Shown: positions 13,001 through 25,710, counted from the stretch's first letter. The stretch: DNA of 64,000 nt from Elysia crispata (GCA_033675545.1 JAWDGP010003757.1:157023-221022); one strand, 5' to 3'. Program-made: numbers and translations. Notes: a model not told the origin generated them from the letters alone.

Positions 13001-13498
13001 TCAAAGAGACTGCATGTTGACAGTGGTTTGACGCCTAGGAAATTGTTAGACTCATTATATTCGAATTTCGGATGAAATTAAAATAATTAGAGTTGCAGTA
13101 TAAATATCTTACTATTTCAAAATTCTTTTTCCTCTATAAGGCTCTGAAAGAGACTTAGATAACGTAAAAGAATCTGCAACTACTTCTACGTATTTCTTTA
13201 CCAACGACTAATTGTTGTCTAGCCATGCTATCGGAGGCAAAATGATAATTCGAAGGTACCTTTTGGTACAAACAGCAGAATAATCTCCTCTTTAGACACT
13301 GCTATGATCAAATCTGGTTTTGGCTTTACATTCAAGCTAAGCTGGCGTACGAGACAATTATTGTTTGGTTCCAAAAACTTAGTAGTATGTCCTAATAATG
13401 AAACCGTACAGTTGTGCTTATTCCTTGCGGCGCGAATTAGGTGTCGTGTGGTAAGACTAAGAGGAATTGGACAGAAGTTATAATAAAGCTTTATAGGT
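10063..13498. other. Spacer upstream of the FABP-like gene
   Basis: Mostly AT-rich and non-coding. The exception is a CpG-dense patch described separately (12430-12640). No exon recognised. Confidence 0.45.
12430..12640. other. CpG-dense island in AT-rich spacer
   Basis: About 15 CpG dinucleotides in roughly 200 bp (for example TTTCGCGTACAG and AACGCGACG), unlike the surrounding sequence. It could be a regulatory island or a young transposon fragment. The 146-codon minus-strand frame across it has no recognisable motif. Confidence 0.4.
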
Positions 13499-13778
13499 TA
13501 AAAGTAGAAGTAGTGTGTGTCCGCCTACACAGTGAAATATATTGCATACTTGTGTTCACTCAGGAAGACGCTCGACTTAATTTCAACACAAATTGGATTC
13601 CTGCAGAATTTAATATGCAATAAATAATTTTTTCTATATAAGCTAAAAGTAGAAGTAGTGTGTGTCCGCCTACACAGTGAAATATATTGCATACTTGTGT
13701 TCACTCAGGAAGATGCTCGACTTAATTTAAACACGTATTGAATTCCTGCATAATTTAATATGCAATAAATGATTTTTT
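13499..13778. repeat. 145-bp tandem duplication
   Basis: Two adjacent copies start with TAAAAGTAGAAGTAGTGTGTG at 13499 and 13644. They are nearly identical, with a few substitutions (for example GACGCTC versus GATGCTC). Both end in an AATAAA-containing AT tract. Confidence 0.93.
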
Positions 13779-14314
13779 TCGATCAGCCGCATCGATTGCT
13801 ATGATCGTGATCATCCAAAAATTATTATTAGGCTGGTTTCTGCTCATCTTATGCTATAAGAGAGCCGTTTAGAAATTCGAAAATGTTATTTGTTCTGTCA
13901 GTTTTTGTATGTGGTCATTGGTATAGATATGTTTATTTCTTAATTGGTAAAAAGATGGAAAGCAATAATTTTATTTATTATGATTGAGTGCAGATTTTCA
14001 GAATCTTTCAATGAAATGAAAATCAAACACAGATTGTTAATTTTTTTTTTCAGATCGCAAATCTCACTTTTCCAGCAAAAAATCAAAATCGAATTTAACT
14101 TACTTGTTGTTTTTTTTAATTTCTTGAACGGCACAGTCCACCGACTCAATAAGCCACATTATGTTCTTTTTCCTAACACTGAATTGTGAAAGTATTAAAT
14201 TTGTTGCTTAAAGATATTCAGGGCATAATGATAAATTGCCTTTTAGTCTTGAACTGCTTGACAATCCTCTACGCCTGTCCGTTTTGTCTTCTCTCTGACT
14301 CATCCTGAAAATAG

Positions 14315-14320
14315 TATAAA
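14315..14320 (+). promoter_or_regulatory. Candidate TATA box of the FABP-like gene
   Basis: TATAAA lies about 240 bp before the start codon at 14559. A pyrimidine-rich tract ending TTTTTACAG at 14531 could be a 5'-UTR splice acceptor. This is a positional guess only. Confidence 0.2.
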
Positions 14321-14558
14321 TGATGCGGTTGGATTAGGCAGTGGGCGACCAGCTGTCGTGCATTTATACTCATGCTCATGCTCATGAATTGGATTAGTCA
14401 ATAATTGTCGGTTAAAAATTTCCTTTTGTCAAATATACAGGAACGGCTTAAGAATTACCCTTAGAGAGAACAACCCGTTTCTATAATTTAAGGCTGTTAC
14501 AATATTTTGATTAGACAAATACATTTTTACAGTTGAATTTGCTCGTGAAGCTTGAACA

Positions 14559-15129
14559 ATGTCATTACTGGACCTTGGTCTGGACGCTCCAACTCCCCCT
14601 TCAAACCAACAGCAGCAACAGCAAGCCTTTGACCCTTTTGGGGTACCCGAAAATGTTTCTACTCAGCAGCAGAGCCAGCAAGCACAGCAAGTTAGTTTCG
14701 ACGATCCTTTCGGGACTCCTCAGGAACCTCCAAACGAGATTCCACAACAGCAGCAGTCAGGATTTAGTCCCAGTTTAACGGATACTCAGTCAGGTTCACA
14801 ACAAACGGCGCAACCGCACGAACTGAACTTCGGTGTTTTCGAGGGACCTAAAGCACCCGCGCAAGATGCGCAGCCACACGCCGTTACCAGCGGATCATCA
14901 CAGGAAACACCCGTATCCTCTCCCGCCTCAGGAAACGGTAGTGAGGGCACAAAGGCATCTGCTGAGGGCGGAAGTCAGCCAAACCCTGTTGATATGAAGA
15001 AAGCAGTTGACGCAGTTGAAGCGAGTGCCATGGACAACAAAGAAAAGCTTCTTGAGATCGAACAATTGTTCGGAGGCAAATGGAGACTTGTAAGAAGCGA
15101 TCCTTATGGCGAATATCTGAAATCTGTGG
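14559..15129 (+). CDS. FABP-like protein, exon 1 (long N-terminal extension)
   Basis: First coding exon of a 307-residue protein joined from 14559-15129, 17432-17601, 18460-18576 and 22889-22954. The ATG is supported by an in-frame TGA at 14553-14555. Residues 1-165 are a low-complexity, probably disordered extension: MSLLDLGLD start, Q6 at 17-22, DPF motifs at 25-27 and 49-51, more Gln runs, and FGVFEG at 91-96. From about residue 164 the FABP beta-barrel begins: G-K-W at 173-175 and GEYLKSVG at the exon end, matching the first strand and helix of intracellular lipid-binding proteins. The exon ends in phase 1 before GTAGGT, exactly where FABP intron 1 lies. Canonical FABPs are about 130 residues and cytosolic, carrying fatty acids or retinoids. 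DPF motifs are typical ligands of endocytic AP-2 appendages; a link to endocytosis is inference. Confidence 0.9.
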
Positions 15130-17431
<2,302 letters not shown>

Positions 17432-17601
17432 GTGTTGGTCTTCTAACCAGGAACCGTGCAGCTAGCGGCACGCCGGACTTGCAGATCAGTGTCTTACACG
17501 AATACATCTTCGTGAACACGAGCTCCATGATGCACAGCCAGATCAACAAGTTTAAGCTCGACGAGGCGGTGGAGAATGTAGTTCACAAAACGAACCAAAG
17601 T
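17432..17601 (+). CDS. FABP-like protein, exon 2
   Basis: 170 bp, entering in phase 1 and leaving in phase 0 before GTAAGT; vertebrate FABP exon 2 is also about 173 bp with these phases. It encodes residues 191-247, starting GVGLLTRNRAASGTPDLQIS. This corresponds to the helix-turn-helix portal and first central strands of the FABP fold (compare the family pattern VGFATRK...P...IS). It continues through strands with INKFKLDEAVENVV, matching the family pattern of a phenylalanine strand followed by a G/DE turn. The acceptor is TTGTCCAG at 17431. Confidence 0.92.
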
Positions 17602-17660
17602 GTAAGTCTCTTCTCCTTTCCTTCCACTCACTGTTTCAATAGGTCGCCGACATGGTGGTC

Positions 17661-17774
17661 TTCTTCTTCTTCTTCTTCTTCTTCTTCTTCTTCTTCTTCT
17701 TCTTCTTCTTCTTCTTCTTCTTCTTCTTCTTCTTCTTCTTCTTCTTCTTCTTCTTCTTCTTCTTCTTCTTCTTC
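17661..17774. repeat. (TTC)38 microsatellite in intron 2
   Basis: 38 uninterrupted TTC (GAA on the other strand) units begin 60 bp after the exon 2 donor. A (TTA)n tract at 17838-17916 and a pure T-run to 17942 follow. Confidence 0.98.
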
Positions 17775-17833
17775 TCCTGCTGCTGCTTGTTTTTGTTATT
17801 GGGCTTGTTCTTTTCTTTTTTGTTCTTCTTATT

Positions 17834-17917
<84 letters not shown>

Positions 17918-18213
17918 TTTTTTTTTTTTTTTTTTTTTTTTTGTTAGTTATTATCCTCTCCTTATTTATTTTCATTTGCCTCTCTCCACTTTTTTGGCTT
18001 CTCTCTATCCTCTATCACCTAACCTTTTTCATCTCTTTAAGATAAAAATGGGAAAGCGGTGAGAGAAAGAACCGGAGAGACATGCAGATAGATAGTGAAT
18101 AGCAAGGAAGTTTCCTAGACAATAGATAAATAGAGCTAGAGATGAAAAATAAGAGAGAGAAATATTATAGGGATGTTGATAGAGAGATAAATTGAGAGAG
18201 GAAGAGAGAATTA

Positions 18214-18217
<4 letters not shown>

Positions 18218-18296
<79 letters not shown>
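18218..18296. repeat. (GA)n microsatellite in intron 2
   Basis: About 39 GA units, 160 bp before exon 3. Confidence 0.97.
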
Positions 18297-18297
<1 letters not shown>

Positions 18298-18459
18298 AGT
18301 TTTTTTTTTAGAAACAGTGATCTTATCTTATCTCAAAAACGGATTTACCGACCCTTGAGCGTTACCCTTTCATCTCGAACCTGTTTCTTTTATCGGGCTT
18401 TCAGGCTCTCAAAAACTTCCTTGTTTTCTATTTATCTTTTTTTTCCTCTAAAAAAAAAG

Positions 18460-18576
18460 GTATTTTGCACGTACCAAAACCGAAAACTTGAGCTCCAGAT
18501 GACACCGCTAGATGTGGCCTGGAGCAAAACTCAAGGCGTCGAGTACTCCATAAACGAAAGAGGGGAGCTGATGGTG
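18460..18576 (+). CDS. FABP-like protein, exon 3
   Basis: 117 bp, phase 0 at both ends, between a pyrimidine tract with acceptor ...AAAAAAAG at 18459 and donor GTAAGA at 18577. It encodes residues 248-286, ending SKTQGVEYSINERGELMV. FABP exon 3 is normally about 102 bp, phase 0/0, and ends in a hydrophobic strand (KLVV-like), as here. The position where FABPs carry a ligand-binding arginine (in TIKR of FABP4) appears to be occupied by YSIN, so ligand contacts are likely altered. Confidence 0.88.
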
Positions 18577-19239
18577 GTAAGACCTCTTCCTCCCTCCTCA
18601 TTGCTCTGGTCTGATTTTCTTTCTCTCTATCCATCTGTCGCTATATTTCTTTATGTGTGGCTTCAATCTTTCTCTCAAATTATCCCCGTCCGCCTGCATG
18701 TCTGTTTGTTTCTTTGCCTTTTTTCCCCTCTCTCTTTCTCTTCTCTCTATTCTTGTTTCTCGCTGCCCTCCCCCACCTTTCCACCCCTCTCTCTCTTTCA
18801 GTAAACCATTAAACATGATTTACGATTCCTCGATAAAATTTACCACTTTTAAATTACCCCCCCACCTTAAAAAATAAAAACCAAAAAACTATGAAAGGTT
18901 TGACGTAAGCCAGGAACATACAGAAACTGAATGTAGTATTATTGTTTTGAAAAAAAAACAAAAAAACCAACATTGAATCAAATATTTGAAAGTCTTTAAA
19001 GGCCAGAGACCATTGCTCAAACTGTACTGGAGGTACATATCAGGTTTCATTGACAAAATACATTCTGCTGTACTGCTCAATATTCCTGAGGACTCACCTG
19101 TGCTCTTCTCGCATGCGTCATGTATGCGACTTCTCGCATGAGATCCACAGTTAACTAGTTTATGACTATTTTTTTTATTTTACACCACATTTAACGTTAG
19201 AATTTTGATCACGACTGTGTGAAAGTGCATATAAAGTGT

Positions 19240-19402
19240 TGACATAAAATTTAGAAAGCCATCCCTCATTGTTGGCACAAAACCCAAAAAGCCATTCCGC
19301 GGAGTTGGCACGAAATTCTAAATGCCAATCCTCGATGATGGCACGGAGTTCTCAAAACCATCCCTAGCATAGCACAAAATTTAAAAGGTTATCTCTCAGG
19401 GT
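19240..19402. repeat. 33-bp minisatellite, five units
   Basis: Units start at 19240, 19273, 19306, 19339 and 19370 with the consensus TGGCACAAAATTTAAAAAGC followed by a CATCCCTC-like block. The fourth unit is 31 bp. The divergence between units suggests an old array. Confidence 0.85.
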
Positions 19403-19591
19403 TGGCTTCTTCCTACAAATTCCATCCGTCAGAGATAGACATGAAAAACGCCTATTTTTTGTCTGACATAGAAGACCTCCAATTTCATTCCTCAAAGAGG
19501 AAATCAATCGAATATTCACATTTGTCGATGTAAAAGACACTAACATTAACACGCCCTTGCCACGTTGGCAGAAGAAAAGAAAAAAAAAATA

Positions 19592-19699
19592 TTGACAGAT
19601 GGTCTCATTAAAGAAGTGATAGAAAAAGTCTGCGCTAAATATCCCCAGCCATTTAATTGTTCAAGACTGAATGTCTTGGGGTCAATAACATCTGCCTAG
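19592..19699 (+). pseudogene. DIRS-type gag-like fragment
   Basis: A 35-codon open stretch containing LTDGLIKEV and KYPQPFNCSRLNV resembles the conserved ILTDGL...YPRPENC.RL segment found in the first ORF of DIRS-like elements. A TAG at 19697 ends it, and more stops follow. Confidence 0.5.
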
Positions 19700-20224
19700 A
19701 CAGATGGTACTGCTTGGGGTGCAACCCGGAGGTTTGCAAAAAAGTAGGTAGCCGATACTGCTTCGGAGACTGCTCTTTGCAAAATGATAAAAGATATTTG
19801 ACCTACGGAATTGCAGCGGTCACTTTCGCATTTGAAGCGATTATGAATCATTGGATTAAACATTTCATAAATATGCGGAGGGAATATATCTTTGTTTCTA
19901 TGGTTTTAGAGAGTATTCCAGGTTACAAAATCAACAGCACTGCATAAATTTGCTACGGCAAGTAAAGTTGCCTCGCCAAGAGGAATAGGCAGCAGCGCAA
20001 GGTATCAGGGTGATGATAGTTCAGTGTGATCGAGAGGATGAGTATTATACCAACTTTGTTTTCTTGCATAAAAAGAGAGACAAGGGGGATGGGAGCGGTT
20101 TGAAACAATATGGGCTGATTCTCAATGCTGCAACTCAATCACATTGTACAATAATTACTGTTATTCATTTTAAAATGGTCTGACTTGAATCGAGCTAAAA
20201 CCTCATTCAGTCAATGAAAAGGAT

Positions 20225-20595
20225 TATTTTATGACCAGCGTAGATCTGTTCCCATACATCCTGACTATGCGAAATATTTGAAGTTTACAGTTAATGAGAG
20301 ACTCCACAAATATCTTGTTTTGCCATAAGGATAGAAGGACAGTTCCAGAACTTTTTACAAAGATTACAAAACCAATCGTTTCCACCTTCATGAGAAAGGC
20401 ATTTTGTGTAGCTGATACATCGCACATTGATGACCTTCATATTCAGGGCTCTAGTTTTGATAAATGTCACTAAAATGTTCCGTGCATTGCTTAAAAGATT
20501 GGGATTCGACATAAGTTCTAAATCGTATGTAATATCCTCACAAAGAATAAAAAATCAGGCAGCTTGTTCAATGCTTATGCCGCGGTCGTCATTAC
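20225..20595 (+). pseudogene. DIRS-type reverse transcriptase fragment
   Basis: MTSVDL at 20231 matches the first catalytic-aspartate motif. PELFTKITKPIVST matches the RLFTK..KP segment of the family. HIDDLHIQG at 20423-20449 is the YIDD catalytic box with Tyr replaced by His. KRLGFDISSKSYVISSQRI follows in another frame. At least one stop and one frameshift are present. The fragment is cut off at the 53-bp satellite starting at 20596. Confidence 0.7.
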
Positions 20596-21068
20596 TGCCA
20601 TATCAGAATAGAAATAGACAATACAACAGTAGTATCGTATATAAATACTGCCACATCAGAATAGAAATAGACAATACAACAGTAGTATCGTATATAAATA
20701 CTGCCACATCAGAATAGAAATAGACAATACAACAGTAGTATCGTATATAAATACTGCCACATCAGAATAGAAATAGACAATACAACAGTAGTATCGTATA
20801 TAAATACTGCCACATCAGAATAGAAATAGACAATACAACAGTAGTATCGTATATAAATACTGCCACATCAGAATAGAAATAGACAATACAACAGTAGTAT
20901 CGTATATAAATACTGCCACATCAGAATAGAAATAGACAATACAACAGTAGTATCGTATATAAATACTGCCACATCAGAATAGAAATAGACAATACAACAG
21001 TAGTATCGTATATAAATACTGCCACATCAGAATAGAAATAGACATACAACAGTAGTATGGTATATCAA
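20596..21068. repeat. 53-bp satellite array, nine units
   Basis: Units start at 20596, 20649, 20702, 20755, 20808, 20861, 20914, 20967 and 21020, with the core TGCCACATCAGAATAGAAAT followed by ACAACAGTAGTATCG. The middle copies are identical. The first has one change and the last is degenerate with a 1-bp deletion. Near-identity implies recent amplification. Confidence 0.98.
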
Positions 21069-21179
21069 TCACATGGGTGGGACACATTATTTTGCGTGCA
21101 ATGCAGTTTCTAGGCAACTGCTTTTAGGCACAAAGCCCGTAACGGTTCTATTTGGTACTCGACATGTCACATCGCATGC

Positions 21180-21533
21180 AAAGATAATAGTGCTGCTGAT
21201 AGCTGCAGAAAAGAACATCCATTCATACTGAATGGTCTCTGAACAAGACTTTATTCGCAGCACTTTGTTCAACATTCGGCACACATTCTGTTGATTTGGT
21301 TGCTGCCTGTACTCATGCGTTATATGTCTCTGTATCCTGATCTTACCGCAGTGTCTGCTAATGCCTTTTTCCATGTTTGGAATAAATATGTTTACATCTT
21401 GCCGCCTTTTAACTTTATCTCAAGAGTATTAAAGGAGCTTTTGAAGGACGGGACAGAAAAGGCGCTGGTTATGGTTCCACAACAGAAAACACAACGTTTT
21501 CAAAATGCCAAAATGCTTAAATGTCTATGAGAG
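21180..21533 (+). pseudogene. DIRS-type RNase H / connection region
   Basis: The open part encodes RYMSLYPDLTAVSANAFFHVW and YILPPFNFISRVLKELL, matching the DIRS/Ngaro-type motif Y-S-x-x-P-D...A-F...W...FPPF..ISRVL..L just before the recombinase. Upstream, a frameshifted stretch (EWMVSEQDF-like) is consistent with the preceding part of the domain. Confidence 0.65.
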
Positions 21534-21767
21534 AGACAATTCATCTCAAGCCATCGAAAACTCTTTTGTACCTGACCTCGGACCTGGAGACAACTCATCC
21601 TCTCTCCCCCAGGCTTGTACTGATGGCTTGGATCTTATCATGGCAAAAATAAAAAGATCCAGCGTCTCACAAAACGCTTAAAAAGTCATAATGAACAGTT
21701 GGCATAAGAAAGCTCGTTCGCAATACAATACATAGTTATCTCAAACGGTAAGCTGACGTTTGCCAGT

Positions 21768-22650
21768 TTTGGTTTAGACCCTTTCAAAACTACAGAAACA
21801 ATAACTGTAGATTTCTTGACCGATATGATTAAAAGTGGTTATGCTTATAGCGTTATTAATACGGTAAGGACAGCTGTGTCTAGCGTTAACTATACGGGAT
21901 CGAATACCATTGTGTGTCGCTTCATGAGAGATGTGTTTAACATGACGTCGCCTCACGTTACACTCGTAATACCGGCATGCGACGTTTGTATTGCACTAAT
22001 AATTGAGAACGCTGCCGAAGTGGAACTCAAATTGCATACGTGGAGCGCCAAACTTAACTAGCGACGCTCTGGGCATTAACCACGAGACACGATGCCATAC
22101 TTTTCAAGCCTTGGACATCGCTCATATACAAATTACACACCATAGTTCCTCATCGACGCGCTCCTCAAGACCCCGCCATAATGTCTATCCTCAGTCATTG
22201 TGACAACACGCGTATATCTGTCTTTACTTGCCTCCGACGTTATTTAAAACGTGAAGGCAACTCCGTTCGCGTACAAAACTGTTTGTTAGTACATGCAGTC
22301 ATTCCGCTCAAGCGGTATAACTCTAGACAGAATAAAGTGGATTAAACTCTTCCTTATGAAAGCTGGAGTTGATACAAAGATTTTCAATCCGCACAGTACG
22401 AGAGCTGGAGAATCCTGTGCCGCGGTACGCAACACGCAAATTTCACTTGTTCTACAGACTGCAGCTGGAGTTGATACATAGATTTTCAAACCGCACAGTA
22501 CGAGAGCTGGAGCATCCTCTGCCGCGGTACGCAACACGCAAATTTCACTTGATCTACAGACTGCAGGATGGACTAGAGAAAGACTAGTCTTTTTACCATG
22601 TTTCACAAGCCCACAAGTCTATGCACTTTTTTCATCCTTTACTTGTTTGA
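21768..22650 (+). pseudogene. DIRS-type tyrosine recombinase, frameshifted
   Basis: The N-terminal part encodes VDFLTDMIKSGYAYSVINTV followed by RTAVSSV and RFMRDVFN, the arm-type/core region of DIRS/Ngaro recombinases. ALDIAHIQIT follows in another frame. Then HSTRAG appears twice (His codons at 22392 and 22494); this is the HxxR catalytic box. The second copy lies downstream of an in-frame TAG. The last block, QTAGWT, resembles the segment preceding the catalytic tyrosine. Several frameshifts and stops. Confidence 0.7.
22362..22565. repeat. 102-bp in-frame tandem duplication of the recombinase HxxR region
   Basis: Two adjacent 102-bp (34-codon) copies start GCTGGAGTTGATACA at 22362 and 22464 and differ at only a few positions. 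Each encodes the HSTRAG box. Confidence 0.95.
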
Positions 22651-22888
22651 ATACGTCCATTATAATCATGGCTACATAATAAGACATTCTTCTGGTAAAG
22701 AATACTGTTAAACTGTTTTCACTCCTTGACTAAGTTGTAAAAGATGGATATAACTCTTTTTAGTTCAAAATATATTTTTAATTTACTTATATTTTCATAT
22801 TGTTTGTTAAGTGTTTAAGAATTGTAAGGTAGTTTACCTTTTTATGGAATTCAAAATCTATGAAACATATTTTCCCTCTTCTCCACAG

Positions 22889-22954
22889 GTGTACGCCTCA
22901 GGTTCAAACGTTTGCCGAAGGTGTTTTGCAAAAGTAATAGTGGTTACAAGATAA
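22889..22954 (+). CDS. FABP-like protein, exon 4 (C-terminus)
   Basis: A 66-bp terminal exon in phase 0 after a strong acceptor (TTCCCTCTTCTCCACAG). It encodes VYASGSNVCRRCFAKVIVV-TR and TAA at 22952-22954. The R-x-F at residues 297-299 sits where FABPs have the R-x-Y pair that binds the ligand carboxylate (TSTRVYERA-like ending), with Tyr replaced by Phe. Exon length, phase and motif all fit FABP exon 4. Confidence 0.9.
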   Translation: MYASGSNVCRRCFAKVIVVTR

Positions 22955-24415
22955 ACTGGAAAGAAAAATCCAATTCCTAGAGTGATGATAAAAAGAATTG
23001 GTTCTTCATGAAAAAGGCATAATTCCTCTCTGTAAAATCAGGAGAGGAATGTTAAAGACGTATTCGGTGATGGCATATTGCAAGGAATAGAAAAAAAAAA
23101 TTTATTGCTGAAGTCATTTCTGAAATGCAATGCATGAATATGATGTTTTGGAAAAATTTTACTTTTTCATCGAAGCTGCTAAGGCCGAAAAAATATCCTA
23201 TAGTCTAATTTATCTATTTTCTTTTCATTCCCTTATTTAATGTACTAATTTATCATTGTTTCTGTTGTGCTCTTTTTGGCTCACGTTTTTGTGCATTAAA
23301 ATTCGTAGTCACCAGTAGCTACGCAAACTTTGAGAATTTATGTATTCATTACTGTTATAATTATATTACTAGTCCTTTTTACTATATACTTAAAGAAGAA
23401 TCATTTCAGAGCTTTTGTTTCTTTTTTTTTTCTTGTAATCTTTTATATTCCATCATAAATGTTAAAAATATTGATTCTGTTAAAGTTCATTTTTATTAAA
23501 ATATAAATAAAAAAACCAATGCATAAACTGTCAAAACTAAGCACGCTCTCTGACAATTAAATGAGTTGTATAAACCTCTACAACTAGCGCTAAAAAAACA
23601 CACACACACGCAAAGAAAATCAGCTTTAATCTATCTTATCAATTTCCAATAAATCAACTGCAGATTTCAGGAACGTACTGTTGTATGAAATACGTTGTAT
23701 ATATCCTTGGCTGATAAGATATGGGATATCGGAAACAAAATATTACTGCTCAAACTCTATACTTCATGGTCTACATTACTGTTGTGAGTTGCACACTCGT
23801 TGCGCCAGATATTTTTCTTTTAATCTATCCTTCACTTTTAGTGGATTATTTTTTATATCTATGACTGCCAAAATCAAGATAACATGTACATCCTGCAGTT
23901 GTTTGAACGTTAAGTGCGTGTGGGATTTTTCAAATTATCATTTATTTTGTTCAGTTAGCTTCAGTGATATCTATCCCGAGTCACATGTTCTTTATTTTGT
24001 GATCTGTGCCACCATATGTGTTAATCTACTGTGCTTAGTAGTAATTTGTTTGTTTCTCAACTGATAATTATAGAAAACTGCACTGAAGCCTATTGTTTGT
24101 CCATAGTGTCTTTCATTTCAAATAGTTCTTCTTTCTTCCCTAAAAACCCAAACATTTGAACGTCGCTTAATTGAGTTACAATAACTATAAATAATTCATT
24201 ATGATATGATATGATATTAGTTAAGGTAAGGATCACAATGTAGCAAAATTTTTATTTTTTTTTTTTTAAAGTATTATTCTATTCCTGTAATAGAAGCGTT
24301 TAAAGGTTACCATATCATTACATTTATTTTCTCCTTTTCCTCTGTATTTTCTGTTCAGGTTATGACATCATGTGTGTCAATGCGAGTGGGTTCCCTAATT
24401 GCCGTATCCTATGTT
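22955..24415 (+). other. 3' UTR of the FABP-like gene, then spacer
   Basis: AATAAA at 23506-23511 is a good polyadenylation signal about 550 bp after the stop. A 127-codon frame at 23681-24064 has no recognisable motif and is AT/Cys-rich by composition; it is not called. Confidence 0.5.
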
Positions 24416-24418
24416 ATT

Positions 24419-24618
24419 GTCATTAGTCTTGTTGTTAATGCTGTTATTGTTGTTGTTGATGGTGATGGTTGTTGTTGCTGTTGATGGTGTTGGTTGTTGT
24501 TGTTGTTGCTGTTGATGGTGATTATTGTTGTTGTTGTTGTTGATGGTGATTGTTGTTGTTGTTGTTGATGGTGATTGTTGTTGTTGTTGTTGTTGTTGTT
24601 GTCGTTGTTGTTGTTGTA
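24419..24618. repeat. (TTG)n with GATGGTGATT interruptions
   Basis: TTG runs are interrupted by GATGGTGATTG or GATGGTGTTGG blocks, forming a higher-order repeat. It abuts the truncated 5' end of the gypsy fragment. Confidence 0.95.
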
Positions 24619-24699
24619 GATGGTGGTATTTCGGTGCAAAAAGGAGGGCAATTTGAGATGGTTCTACAGAAAAAAGAATACTCCAATAAAATTAGCTTC

Positions 24700-25710
24700 T
24701 TAACATTTACTTACTTTCATAGAACAGTACCAAGTGCATATAACAGTACTAAGTGCGATTCTACAGGATTCTCGCCCTACTTTCTCATGTTTGGGAGAGA
24801 ACCGAGGCTCCCTGTTGATAACATGTTTCCTCTTTGTTCAGAGCCTAGAGGTGATTATATCACAAATGTAAAGGAAGCATTAGAATGGGCATGGGCCAAG
24901 GCCTCGGAGAATGGTTCTAAAGCAAAGGAAAGTCAGAAAAATTATTATGACAAACGTGTGAGAGTAGCAGCCCTGATTCTCGGCGACAAAGTCTTGGTTC
25001 GAAATTGTTCTTTTGAGGGTCCTCATAAGCTCCAGGATAAATGGAGTGACGACATTTTTGTTGTAAAAGAGCAACCAGATTCAAGGACGCCAGTCTTTGT
25101 CGTCGAGCCGGTGAATGGAGGGAGAAAGCGAACTCTCCATAGGAATCTATTGCTTCCTGTGGAAAGTGTGAGGGAAGACTGTCCTGACGTAAGCCCTGAC
25201 AATGTGGTAACACGGAAGGCGCTTCCCTCAGTTAAGACAAACAGGATCCCAGGGTCCATCTCGGCAATGCCCCAGCAAGTGTTGCACGAGGACGAGGTCA
25301 AAGGCACCACATCTGAGTTAGAACAGGAAGATGATGGTGAAAGTGACCTCGATGAAAGTGAGTTCGTTCAGATCTTCTCTGAGCCCGAGGTTCAGAGGCC
25401 AGGTTCCCGTCCACGCGCTCTCTCACGTGATATAGCTGCTCAGTCCGACGAATCGGACGATACAGTTGGTGGTCTTATTCCACTAGATACACTTTTGCCG
25501 GTCACACCACGGCCTGGGTCACCTCCACCTATCCCGGTTCCCCGTAGGTCGGTAAGACTGAAACAACCCCCTGCATGGCACACTTCTGGGGAATTCTCGA
25601 TGTCTTTAAATGACAAGTTGTATGAACTCAAGAGTCTACTTGCTTTTGACGGGGTAGATAAATCTGTTATCACGACAGCCATAGTGTCGCTTCTTGTAGG
25701 TTCGCCATGA
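24700..25710 (+). pseudogene. Ty3/gypsy pol C-terminus (integrase end)
   Basis: Open from the microsatellite edge to TGA at 25708-25710, about 330 codons of element sequence. It contains AYNSTKCDSTGFSPYFLMFG and REPRLPVD, the end of the integrase core. GDKVLVRN and GPHKLQDKW follow; the latter is the GPY/F module that helps integrase multimerise. Then come RKRTLHRNLLLPV and an acidic C-terminal tail ending with RRSVRLKQPPAW, a basic-aromatic motif common in animal gypsy Pol. Protease, reverse transcriptase, RNase H and the integrase zinc finger and most of the catalytic core are missing, so this is a 5'-truncated copy. Confidence 0.88.

Larger units (their letters stand above)
19590..22610 (+). 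mobile_element. DIRS-like tyrosine-recombinase retroelement relic
   Basis: Collinear remnants in the order expected for DIRS-group retrotransposons: a gag-like fragment, reverse transcriptase, RNase H/connection region, then tyrosine recombinase. All lie on the + strand inside FABP intron 3. Every domain has stops or frameshifts and a satellite array splits it, so it cannot be active. Termini were not identified; limits are those of recognisable coding similarity. Confidence 0.75.
18577..22888 (+). other. Intron 3 of the FABP-like gene
   Basis: 4.3-kb intron with donor GTAAGA and acceptor CTTCTCCACAG. It hosts CT-rich sequence, a 33-bp minisatellite, a decayed DIRS-like retroelement and a 53-bp satellite, all annotated separately. 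Confidence 0.85.

Noticed and set aside
17479..18062. 188-codon frame with poly-Ser and poly-Tyr
   Set aside because: Only 17479-17601 is coding (FABP exon 2). The rest reads intron 2 microsatellites past the GTAAGT donor.
20649..21060. CRISPR-like regular array
   Set aside because: The 53-bp units are contiguous tandem repeats without unique spacers. This is satellite DNA in a eukaryotic intron.
23681..24064. 127-codon + strand frame
   Set aside because: No recognisable motif, no splice or promoter context, and AT-driven composition. Likely chance.
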